From NCBI RefSeq assembly GCF_032460525.1, contig NZ_CP135963.1:2852001-2916000 (forward strand): a DNA stretch of 64,000 bases, given 5' to 3'. Positions 50,692 to 57,246 of this stretch are shown here, piece by piece; positions within the stretch are counted from its first letter, which is position 1; each line of letters starts with the position of its first letter. Origin of the DNA: Geodermatophilus sp. DSM 44513. GTDB lineage: Bacteria > Actinomycetota > Actinomycetes > Mycobacteriales > Geodermatophilaceae. Position numbers and translations under genes: made by a program. Below the pieces are notes generated by a model. It was not told where the DNA came from. It was given only the letters and a program-made list of their open reading frames with translations, and made no database searches.

Positions 50692-50850
50692 TCAGCGCAC
50701 CGGGCCGCGGCCGCCTCCCGGCTTCCTGTTCTGCTCGACCAGGCGGGTCACGAACGCCTTGATCTTGGCCTGGTTGTGCGGCTTGCTCGCCTCCTGGACG
50801 ACCTTCGCCGCGATCCCCGACACCAGCAGTCTGCGCACCATCCCGGCCAT
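50692..50850 (-). CDS. 52-aa basic protein, paralogue of the one at 49392
   Basis: ATG 50850 (MAGMVRRLLVSGIAAKVVQE) follows a GACGAGGAC element. A longer frame from GTG 50883 is less supported. The protein shares AKVVQEASKPHNQAKIKAFV with its neighbour at 49392-49553, and both end in a Gly/Arg tail. The N-terminal part is a short amphipathic helix. The two copies flank the dehydrogenase gene and appear to be an old local duplication. Function unknown. Confidence 0.65.
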   Translation of the reverse strand: MAGMVRRLLVSGIAAKVVQEASKPHNQAKIKAFVTRLVEQNRKPGGGRGPVR

Positions 50851-51109
50851 GTCCTCGTCCTCTCGCCGTCCACCTGCGGACACCCTCGCGACACCTCTGC
50901 CCCGTGTCGGGAGGGCCCAACCACGACTCCGGACAGCAGCACACCGTCAGTCCGTGGTCACCTCGCGTTCGGACGCTCCGCCCCCGACCCAGTTTCCCGA
51001 CACGCCGCTGACCTGGGGCTTCACCACGAGCCCCCATGGTCATCCACCGCGTCCTCGCAGGTCCGCACGGCGTGTCGCGGTCGACACCGGGAGTGCCCCC
51101 CGAGGGCCC

Positions 51110-51333
51110 CGTCCGCTTTGTCGGAGCGGGAACCCCCCACCTACCGTTCGCGCCGTCCGTCGGGCCGTTCGTCGCCTCCCTGGTGACACCCGCCGGACGC
51201 CGCCGAACCGTGGGCCGGTCGATGACCGGCGCGCGGACCGGGGACCCACCGCAGCACTGGGGTGAAGCGCGATCCGTCGCGCCGGGCGACTCCCCCGTCC
51301 GAACCCGTCAGCTAACCCGGTAGGCGGTCGTGG
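51110..51333 (+). promoter_or_regulatory. ydaO/yuaA c-di-AMP riboswitch
   Basis: The region upstream of the NlpC/P60 gene contains the hallmark 3' block GAACCCGTCAGCTAACCCGG and then TAGGCGG (51301-51327). A GGAGCGGGAACC start (about 51123) and the central GGGGTGAA element (51260 region) precede it, as in actinobacterial ydaO riboswitches. These bind cyclic di-AMP and control cell-wall hydrolase expression. The boundaries are estimates. An SD and ATG follow at 51355. Confidence 0.85.
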
Positions 51334-51354
51334 AGAACAGGAGACCCGTCGTCG

Positions 51355-51879
51355 ATGACGACTGCCCGCACCACCCTCTCGCGCCGTTCGTTCCGCGGCT
51401 CCGTCCGCACCCTCGCCGTCACCGCCGTCGCTGGTGCCGGTCTCGTCCTCGCCCCCCTGCCGGCGTCGGCGAACAGCACCGCCCCCGCCGCAGCGGTCGT
51501 CACGGCGGCCCCCGTCGCGGCTCCCAACGGCGCCGCGCAGACCGCCGTCGACACCGCCCTCGCCCAGGTGGGGGACCCGTACACGTGGGGTGCCACCGGC
51601 CCCAACGCCTTCGACTGCTCGGGGCTGACCAGCTTCGCGTACAAGGCGGCCGGCGTCTCCATCCCGCGGGTGTCGCGGGACCAGGCGGTGTTCGGCACCG
51701 CGGTGGCGAAGTCCGACCTGCAGCCCGGTGACCTGGTGTTCTTCTACAGCCCGGTCTCGCACGTGGGCATGTACATCGGCAACGGCCAGATCGTGCACGC
51801 GCCGAGCTGGGGCTCCACCGTCAAGGTGGTGTCGCTGGACTCGATGCCGAGCTACTCCGGCGCCCGCCGGGTCGCCTGA
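51355..51879 (+). CDS. Secreted NlpC/P60 peptidoglycan endopeptidase
   Basis: This 174-aa protein begins with an arginine-rich N-terminus, a hydrophobic core and APLPASANS, a signal peptide with likely cleavage near residue 39. The NlpC/P60 catalytic triad is visible: Cys88 in FDCSGLTSFAY, His136 in VSHVGMYIG and His148 in IVHAP. It cuts peptide stems of peptidoglycan outside the cell, in the manner of RipA/CwlT-like enzymes. It is the sole target of the upstream c-di-AMP riboswitch, linking wall remodelling to that second messenger. The ATG 51355 lies 13 bases after the CAGGAG site. Confidence 0.9.
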   Translation: MTTARTTLSRRSFRGSVRTLAVTAVAGAGLVLAPLPASANSTAPAAAVVTAAPVAAPNGAAQTAVDTALAQVGDPYTWGATGPNAFDCSGLTSFAYKAAGVSIPRVSRDQAVFGTAVAKSDLQPGDLVFFYSPVSHVGMYIGNGQIVHAPSWGSTVKVVSLDSMPSYSGARRVA

Positions 51880-51937
51880 CCCGACGCCCGGACCGGTCCC
51901 GCCCGGCCACGACGTCGTGGCCGGGCGGGCCGGCGGG

Positions 51938-52300
51938 TCAGCCCGCGGCGCAGGGGTGCGGCAGGTGGTCGGCCGGTTGCAGCGAGAAGACCGACCCGGC
52001 GTCCTGCGGCCCCCGGCGCACCACGAGCAGGCCGTGCCGCACGTCGAGCAGGGCGCGACAGCCCGGGACGGCGGCCAGGGCCACCAGCCGGCCGGGGTCG
52101 TGGTTGCGGTAGCGCCACAGCTCCGCTCCCCGGCCGAGCACGACGACGTCGCCCACGGCACCCAGCACGACCACCGGCTCACCGGCACCGCCGCCCTGGT
52201 CCAGGTGCCGCCGCAGCCGGGTGGGGTGCACGGCGTGACCGGCGACGCGGACGGTGCACCGCTGCGGCCCGGCCGGGCGGTCGGTCACGGCGCCCTCCAT
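51938..52300 (-). CDS. Hypothetical protein
   Basis: I do not recognise this 120-aa protein. It has a short basic N-terminus and a beta-rich middle (EPVVVLGAVGDVVVLGRGAELWRYR) with a repeated hydrophobic alternation, then LLVVRRGPQ and a cysteine near the end. A second start (GTG at 52288) begins VTDRPAGPQRC. No catalytic motif is seen. It converges with the NlpC/P60 gene and lies upstream of the NrtR-like gene on the same strand. Confidence 0.45.
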   Translation of the reverse strand: MEGAVTDRPAGPQRCTVRVAGHAVHPTRLRRHLDQGGGAGEPVVVLGAVGDVVVLGRGAELWRYRNHDPGRLVALAAVPGCRALLDVRHGLLVVRRGPQDAGSVFSLQPADHLPHPCAAG

Positions 52301-52402
52301 GCGGTGGTGTCCCTCGGTCGGGCCCAGCAGAGCACCGGGACGGGCCGGCGGGGAGGGCGTGGGCTGCGGTCCTCCCCCCGTCGCGTGAGGTCCCCGCGGC
52401 GG

Positions 52403-53092
52403 TCAGCGGCGGCGGTAGAGCCGCGCCGGGCGGCCGACGGCGGGCTTCCGCGGCAGCTCCGAGGAGGGTTCGAGCAGCCGGACGGCGCGCAGCCGGAAGG
52501 CGTCCTCGGTCGAGGCGAAGTGGCCGGCCACCGCGTCGTGGACCACCCACAGCTCGTGCAGGGTGAAGGAGTCGGGCAGCAGCCGGCCAGGGTCGGCGCG
52601 CTCGGCGTACTCCGCGCGCCCCTGGGCGACGGCCGCCGCGACGACCTCCGGGTGGTCGAAGGGCATCGGCCCGACCTCGCCGACCGGCACCAGCCGCAGC
52701 CCCCCGCCGGCGGCCGCCACCACCGGTGCGAGCCGGGCGTGCGGCAGCCACACCGCGTGCGCGACCGACAGCACCCGGCCGCGGGTGTCGCGGTCGACCG
52801 CGTCGAAGACCCGTAGCTGCCGCGGCACCACGTCGTCCCCGAGACCGGCCTCCTCCCGCAGCGACCGCGCCACCGACTCGGCGAGCAGCTCGCCCCCGTG
52901 CAGGAAGGTGCCGGGCAGTGACCACTGGCCCCGCTTGTGCCCGCCCGCGCGCCGGACCTGCAGGACGGCGAGCTCCCCGCGGTCGTCACCCCGCCCGGTG
53001 CGCTCCGGGGGCAGCACGGTGAGGACGGCGGTGTCGACCGCCACCGAGGGCTGGGGGTGGTCCAGCAGCGTCCGCTTCCGCTTCTTGGCCAT
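52403..53092 (-). CDS. NrtR-like Nudix/winged-helix regulator
   Basis: This 229-aa protein has an N-terminal Nudix fold whose box is degenerate (R-S-L-R-E-E-A-G-L instead of R-E-U-x-E-E). The C-terminal segment FTLHELWVVHDAVAGHFASTEDAFRLRA and the final GRPARLYRRR match the NrtR winged-helix module. NrtR proteins bind ADP-ribose with the inactive Nudix domain and repress NAD-metabolism genes. The ATG at 53092 is the natural start. It is divergent from a fused ADP-ribosylglycohydrolase/phosphatase gene, and the short region between them holds two inverted repeats, so it probably controls that gene. Confidence 0.8.
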   Translation of the reverse strand: MAKKRKRTLLDHPQPSVAVDTAVLTVLPPERTGRGDDRGELAVLQVRRAGGHKRGQWSLPGTFLHGGELLAESVARSLREEAGLGDDVVPRQLRVFDAVDRDTRGRVLSVAHAVWLPHARLAPVVAAAGGGLRLVPVGEVGPMPFDHPEVVAAAVAQGRAEYAERADPGRLLPDSFTLHELWVVHDAVAGHFASTEDAFRLRAVRLLEPSSELPRKPAVGRPARLYRRR

Positions 53093-53113
53093 GCCGCCAG
53101 GCTAGCGCTCAGA

Positions 53114-53166
53114 ACCGAGGACACCTCGGTAACCGGTGGTATTCTCAAGCCGACGTCGAGAACACC
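53114..53166. promoter_or_regulatory. Inverted repeats between the NrtR-like and ARH genes
   Basis: ACCGAGGACACCTCGGT (53114-53130) is a perfect 7-bp inverted repeat with 3 central bases. A looser one, GGTATTCTC (53138-53146) and GAGAACACC (53158-53166), pairs at 8 of 9 bases. Both lie in the 84-base divergent region and are candidate NrtR operators. I know no clear actinobacterial NrtR consensus to compare them with. Confidence 0.45.
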
Positions 53167-53176
53167 GGAGGCGGCC

Positions 53177-54589
53177 GTGGCACCGCGCATCCACCGCTCC
53201 TCCCGCGCCGCCGGCGCGCTGGTCGGCTCGGCCGTCGGCGACGCCCTCGGCGCGCCGTTCGAGTTCGGCCCGCCCGGCGCCTTCTCCGCCCGCTTCCCAC
53301 GACCGGCCCGCGGGTCGCGCACCGAGATGTGCGGCGGCGGGTCGTCGGGCCGGGCACCCGGCGAGTTCACCGACGACACCCAGATGGCGCTGCTCGTCGC
53401 GACCTCCCTCCTGGAGCGCGGCGGCCTGGACGAGGCCGACCTGTTCGACCGGTTCCGCACCTGGGCGGCCGCCGGCCCGCCGGACATCGGGAACCAGACC
53501 AGCGCCGTCCTCGGCTCGGGCCGGTCCTGGGACGTCGCGGCTGCCGAGCACGTCGCCCGCTCGGGGCACGCGGCCGGCAACGGCTCGCTGATGCGGACCA
53601 CGCCGGCGGCCATCCGCTTCGCCCGCGAGGGCCGCGACGCCACGATGGACGCCGCCCGCCGGATCTCCGCGCTCACCCACGGCGAGCCGTCGGCCGGCGA
53701 GGGCTGCGCGGTGTTCCACGAGCTGGTGCGGGTGGCGCTGGACGGTGGTGACCCGCTCGCGGCGGTCCCCGCGGCGCTGGACGCCGTCGCCCCGGAGCAC
53801 CGGGACCGGTGGGCGGCCGTGCTGGCCCCGGACTGGGCGCCGTCGATGGCCACGGAGCCCAACGGCGCCGTGTGGCCGACGCTGGGCCAGGCGGTGTGGG
53901 CGCTGCGGCAGGGCGGCGGCGTCGAGGCCGTGCTGCGCCGGGTGGTCGACCTGGGCGGGGACACCGACACCGTCGCCGCGGTCACCGGCGGGCTGGCCGG
54001 GGCGGTGTACGGGATGGGCGGCATCCCGGTCCGCTGGGCGTCGGCCGTGCACGGCCGGGTGCCCGGCCACGGCGACCGCGTGTGGCGGCTGGCCGACCTG
54101 CAGCAGCTGGCCGCCGCGCTCGACGGCGGCGCCCAGCAGAGCTACGACCCCGGCGTGATCCCGCGGATCGGCCCGCGGGAGGTGCTGCCGGGCATCTGGG
54201 CCGGCAACCTCGACGGCGCCCGGCACAGCGACGAGGACTTCGCCGTCATCTCGCTGTGCCGGTTGGGCGAGCCGTTCCCGCACCCGGTGCACCGGATGGC
54301 CTACCTCGCCGACAGCGAGGCCAACGCCGACGTCGAGGCGGTGCTGGCCGACGTCCTCGACGACATGGCCGCACTGCGGGCCGAGGGCCACCGGCTGCTC
54401 GTGCACTGCCACGGCGGGGCGTCGCGCACCGGGCTGGTGCTGCGCGGCTGGCTGGTCCGCCAGGAGGGGATGTCGGTGCAGGAGGCCACGGCCCACGTCG
54501 CGCAGCGGTGGGAGCACCTGGGCCTGTGGAACGACAGCTTCACCGCCGCACTGCAGCGGCTCGACGGCGCCACGCGGGAGGACCGATGA
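53177..54589 (+). CDS. ADP-ribosylglycohydrolase fused to a dual-specificity phosphatase
   Basis: This 470-aa protein has an N-terminal ADP-ribosylglycohydrolase domain (about 1-310) with metal-binding motifs FTDDTQMALLVA and GGDTDTVAAVTGG. A C-terminal protein tyrosine/dual-specificity phosphatase domain (about 330-465) carries the nucleophile loop HCHGGASRTG, Cys411 and Arg417. The first removes ADP-ribose from proteins or nucleic acids. The second may dephosphorylate a peptide or a nucleotide product. GTG 53177 has GGAGG 8 bases upstream. It is divergent from an NrtR-like ADP-ribose-sensing regulator and coupled by ATGA to an HD-hydrolase remnant. Confidence 0.85.
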   Translation: MAPRIHRSSRAAGALVGSAVGDALGAPFEFGPPGAFSARFPRPARGSRTEMCGGGSSGRAPGEFTDDTQMALLVATSLLERGGLDEADLFDRFRTWAAAGPPDIGNQTSAVLGSGRSWDVAAAEHVARSGHAAGNGSLMRTTPAAIRFAREGRDATMDAARRISALTHGEPSAGEGCAVFHELVRVALDGGDPLAAVPAALDAVAPEHRDRWAAVLAPDWAPSMATEPNGAVWPTLGQAVWALRQGGGVEAVLRRVVDLGGDTDTVAAVTGGLAGAVYGMGGIPVRWASAVHGRVPGHGDRVWRLADLQQLAAALDGGAQQSYDPGVIPRIGPREVLPGIWAGNLDGARHSDEDFAVISLCRLGEPFPHPVHRMAYLADSEANADVEAVLADVLDDMAALRAEGHRLLVHCHGGASRTGLVLRGWLVRQEGMSVQEATAHVAQRWEHLGLWNDSFTAALQRLDGATREDR

Positions 54590-54900
54590 CCACCACGGGC
54601 ACGTCCCTGGCGGCCCGGGACGCGATGGGCTCGGGACCGCTGTCCGAGTGCTACGACGCCGCGCTGCGGTACGCCGCCGGGCACCACCGCGGGCAGCTGG
54701 GCACGGGATCGCAGGTGCCGTACCTGAGCCACCTCGTGAGCATCAGCGCCCTGGTGCTGGAGCACAGCGGCGACGAGGACCAGGCGATCGCCGGGCTGCT
54801 GCACGACGCGGTCGAGCACGCGCCGGAGGGCACCGGCGGTGCGGTGCTGGCTGAGATCACGTCGCGGTTCGGGGACGCGGTGGCCAGCCGCCGCCCTGAC
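54586..54900 (+). pseudogene. Truncated HD-domain phosphohydrolase
   Basis: The ATG overlaps the stop of the ARH-phosphatase gene (ATGA). The first 100 residues match HD-domain (p)ppGpp/nucleotide hydrolase-like proteins: VPYLSHLVSISALVLEHSGD, then AIAGLLHDAVEHAP with the HD pair, and ITSRFGDAVA. Full-length relatives continue with the third catalytic Asp motif and a helical C-terminus. Here the match stops at about 54887. The frame runs on open to 55143, but only as a nonsense antisense read of the Doc toxin. The 3' half was probably lost when the toxin-antitoxin pair entered. Confidence 0.7.
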
Positions 54901-54908
54901 CGTGCAGG

Positions 54909-55280
54909 TCAGCTCCGGACGACGCAGAGCCGGCTGGCGATCTCCTCGACGTCGGCCGCACCGGCGGCCACGTCCATGACGAGCTGGAACGCCTCGTCGT
55001 CGGTCACGTCCGGCTGGTGCCCGTTGACGTCCAGGAAGACGACCGTGGCCAGCCAGCCCAGCCGCTTGTTGCCGTCGACGAGCGTGTGGTTCCGAGCGAG
55101 TGAGTGGAGCAGGGCCGCGGCCTTGAGGGGCAGCGTCGGGTAGGCGTCCTCCCCGAACGCCGTGGACCGGGGTCGACCAGCTGCGGAGTCCAGCAGACCC
55201 ACGTCCCGGACCGGACCGGCCTGCAGGGCACGGACGAGGCCGAGGAGGTCGTCGAGATCGAGGTACTCGACCTCGCTCAC
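54909..55280 (-). CDS. Doc-like toxin (Fic/AMPylase fold)
   Basis: This 123-aa protein has the Doc/Fic active-site motif NHTLVDGNKRLGW (catalytic His, GNKR phosphate loop). The preceding substrate loop and helices (KAAALLHSLARN) are at the right distance. Doc proteins of this size phosphorylate elongation factor Tu rather than transferring AMP, the usual Fic activity. The GTG at 55280 overlaps the antitoxin stop (GTGA), so toxin translation depends on antitoxin. The gene starts 25 bases past the last recognisable HD-hydrolase codon, on the opposite strand. Confidence 0.85.
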   Translation of the reverse strand: MSEVEYLDLDDLLGLVRALQAGPVRDVGLLDSAAGRPRSTAFGEDAYPTLPLKAAALLHSLARNHTLVDGNKRLGWLATVVFLDVNGHQPDVTDDEAFQLVMDVAAGAADVEEIASRLCVVRS

Positions 55281-55483
55281 ACCGTGCCGAGCCGGTGCAG
55301 CACGTCCCCCCACCGGTCGATCTGTCGGGCCGAGCTCTCCTCGACGCGTGCAGCGTGCCCGCTCCGTTCGTACCGCTCGAGGACGGCTCGCCGGATGACC
55401 TCTTGGCGTGACGTCCCCTCGGCGGCCGCGAGGACGGTCAGCGCACGCTCGAGCTCGTCGTCGGTCCGCAGGGTCATCGCCAT
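55277..55483 (-). CDS. Ribbon-helix-helix (CopG-like) antitoxin
   Basis: This 68-aa protein begins MAMTLRTDDELERALTVLAA, a beta strand and helix of the CopG fold. EGTSRQEVIRRAVLERY follows, ending in an acidic/basic tail that would bind the toxin. It is the first gene of a Doc toxin operon and should bind its own promoter as a dimer. The region just upstream holds GGTATCATC and GGTACCG repeats, candidates for that operator. RHH/Doc pairs are less common than Phd/Doc. Confidence 0.8.
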   Translation of the reverse strand: MAMTLRTDDELERALTVLAAAEGTSRQEVIRRAVLERYERSGHAARVEESSARQIDRWGDVLHRLGTV

Positions 55484-55631
55484 GGAACCGATGATACCAA
55501 AGCGGTACCGCGCATCCGTCCTCTGCCCGGGACGGCGCCCCTCAGCGCCGGCACCGGCCGCCGGCGCACAGCACCTCGGAGTCGGGTGTGATCGGGTAGC
55601 ACAGCACCCCGCCAGTACCCGGAGGACCGGC

Positions 55632-56147
55632 ATGGCCACGACCGATCGTCCGATCCTGCTGCTGGACGTCGACGGCGTGCTCAACGCCGCCCGCGCGGAC
55701 CTGCCCGAGGGCTGGGAGCGGGGCCGGTTCAACGGCTACGTGCTGACCTGGGACCCGACCGTGACCGCCCGGCTGCGCGAACTGCACGAGTCCGGCCGGG
55801 TGGAGCTGCAGTGGCTGACCACCTGGACGACGGACGCCGACCGGCTGCTGGCCGAGCCGATGGGCCTGCCCCGCGGGCTGGTGACGCACGCCCGCGACGA
55901 TGCGGCCCCCACCGGGTTCGCCGGGTCGCTCGGCGGGCGGGCCGGCTGGTGGAAGCTCACCGCCGCCCGCGCGGTGGTGGAGGCGGAGCCGGACCGGCGG
56001 GTCGTGTGGGTCGACGACGACCTGGCCGAGCAGGCAGCCGACACCGGGGAGTGGCTGGCGGCGAACCGGCACGTGCTGGTCATCGCCCCGGACCTGCGCC
56101 TGGGCCTGACCCACGAGCAGCTGGACGAGGTCGAGGCCTGGCTCTGA
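55632..56147 (+). CDS. HAD-like hydrolase domain protein
   Basis: This 171-aa protein starts with the HAD nucleophile motif ILLLDVDGVLNAARADLP (D-x-D-G-V). Motif II appears as WLTTWTTDA, and a late acidic motif as RVVWVDDDLAEQ (motif IV). The short cap suggests a small-substrate phosphatase or the HAD module seen in RNA-repair-like proteins. The ATG at 55632 lies 5 bases after a GGAGGAC site. It is an isolated gene between the toxin-antitoxin pair and the HxlR operon. Confidence 0.75.
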   Translation: MATTDRPILLLDVDGVLNAARADLPEGWERGRFNGYVLTWDPTVTARLRELHESGRVELQWLTTWTTDADRLLAEPMGLPRGLVTHARDDAAPTGFAGSLGGRAGWWKLTAARAVVEAEPDRRVVWVDDDLAEQAADTGEWLAANRHVLVIAPDLRLGLTHEQLDEVEAWL

Positions 56148-56168
56148 CACTCCTTGACCTCGAGTCGG

Positions 56169-56180
56169 TTGGACATCCAA
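56169..56180. promoter_or_regulatory. Palindrome upstream of the HxlR gene
   Basis: TTGGACATCCAA (56169-56180) is a 5-bp inverted repeat with a 2-base centre. It lies 10 bases before the HxlR start, next to a TTGACC element (56154-56159). HxlR proteins bind short palindromes near their own promoter, so autoregulation is possible. Short repeats of this kind also arise by chance. Confidence 0.35.
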
Positions 56181-56190
56181 ACTGACCGCC

Positions 56191-56694
56191 GTGGAGACCG
56201 CCGGCGGGCCCGTGCGGGTGGCGGACCTGCCCGGGCGCCCCTGCTCGCTGGCCGCCGCGCTCGAGCTGGTCGGCGAGCGGTGGGCGCTGCTGGCCGTCCG
56301 CGAGGTGGCACTGGGCAACCACCGCTTCAGCGACATCGCCCGCGGCACCGGCGCCCCGCGCGACCGGCTCTCCGCCCGGCTCACCGCCCTCGTGGCGGCC
56401 GGGGTCCTGGAGCGGCGTCCGTACAGCACCGCTCCCCCGCGCTCGGGCTACCGCCTCACCCCCGCAGGCCGCGACCTCGTGCCGGTGCTGCAGGCGCTGC
56501 TGCTCTGGGGCGAGCGCTGGGCGGCCGACCGGCCGGCGGTGCGGCTGCACCACGACACGGCCGGCCACGGCGACCACCCGGTCGACGGCACCTGGACCTG
56601 CCGGACCTGCGGCGAACCGCTGGCCGGCGCCCGCCCCACCCTGACCCCGGCCGGCCGGACGCTGCTCGGGCTGCTACCGAAGGAGGACCCGTGA
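56191..56694 (+). CDS. HxlR-family regulator
   Basis: This 167-aa MarR-superfamily winged helix has the HxlR marks: CSLAAALELVGERWALLAVREVALGNHRFSDI, then RGTGAPRDRLSARLTALVAAG, and the wing LERRPYSTAPPRSGYRLT. The C-terminal 50 residues carry a C-R-T-C-G zinc-finger-like motif, an extension some members have. It likely senses a toxic aromatic or thiol compound. GTG 56191 is used. It is coupled by a GTGA overlap to the thioesterase gene downstream. Confidence 0.85.
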   Translation: METAGGPVRVADLPGRPCSLAAALELVGERWALLAVREVALGNHRFSDIARGTGAPRDRLSARLTALVAAGVLERRPYSTAPPRSGYRLTPAGRDLVPVLQALLLWGERWAADRPAVRLHHDTAGHGDHPVDGTWTCRTCGEPLAGARPTLTPAGRTLLGLLPKEDP

Positions 56695-57239
56695 CGACAC
56701 CCGACACCCCGACCACCGACCTGGGAACCCCGCAGGAGAGCTGGGGAGCCAGCCGGTCGCGCAGCGTCGAGTGGTACGACCCGATGGTCACCGCGGCCGG
56801 CGCGGCCGGGCTGAGCGGGCTGGACGCGATGCGCGCCATCCGCGACGGCCGGCTGCCCCCGCCCCCCATCGCGACGCTGCTGCGGATGTCGGTGCACGCG
56901 ATCGAGGAAGGCATGGTCGAGTTCGGCTGCGCGGTCGACGAGTCGGTCTACAACCCGATCGGCGTGGTGCACGGCGGCCTGGTGTGCACGCTGCTGGACA
57001 CCGTCGTCGGGTGCGCCGTGCACACGACGCTGCCGCAGGGCGTCGGGTACACCTCCATCGAGCTGAAGGTGAACTACCTGCGCGCGGTCCGGGCGACCAG
57101 CGGGCCGCTGCGCGCGGTCGGCCGGGTGGTCAAGCCCGGCAGCCGGGTCGCCTTCGCCGAGGGCGAGGTCACCGACGCCGCCGGCCGGGTGGTCGCGACG
57201 GCGTCGGGCTCGCTGCTGGTCTTCCCGCTGCCGACCTGA
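56691..57239 (+). CDS. PaaI-type thioesterase
   Basis: This 182-aa hotdog enzyme has an N-terminal extension of about 55 residues before the domain. The loop VYNPIGVVHGGLVCTLLDTVVGCA carries the H-G-G motif and catalytic Asp, and strands SIELKVNYLRAV follow. Such proteins hydrolyse aryl-CoA or branched acyl-CoA. The GTG at 56691 overlaps the HxlR stop (GTGA), so it is probably the regulator's main target. It is a second copy of this family in the window, only distantly like the one at 9286. Confidence 0.82.
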   Translation: MTTPDTPTTDLGTPQESWGASRSRSVEWYDPMVTAAGAAGLSGLDAMRAIRDGRLPPPPIATLLRMSVHAIEEGMVEFGCAVDESVYNPIGVVHGGLVCTLLDTVVGCAVHTTLPQGVGYTSIELKVNYLRAVRATSGPLRAVGRVVKPGSRVAFAEGEVTDAAGRVVATASGSLLVFPLPT

Positions 57240-57246
57240 GCCGCGC

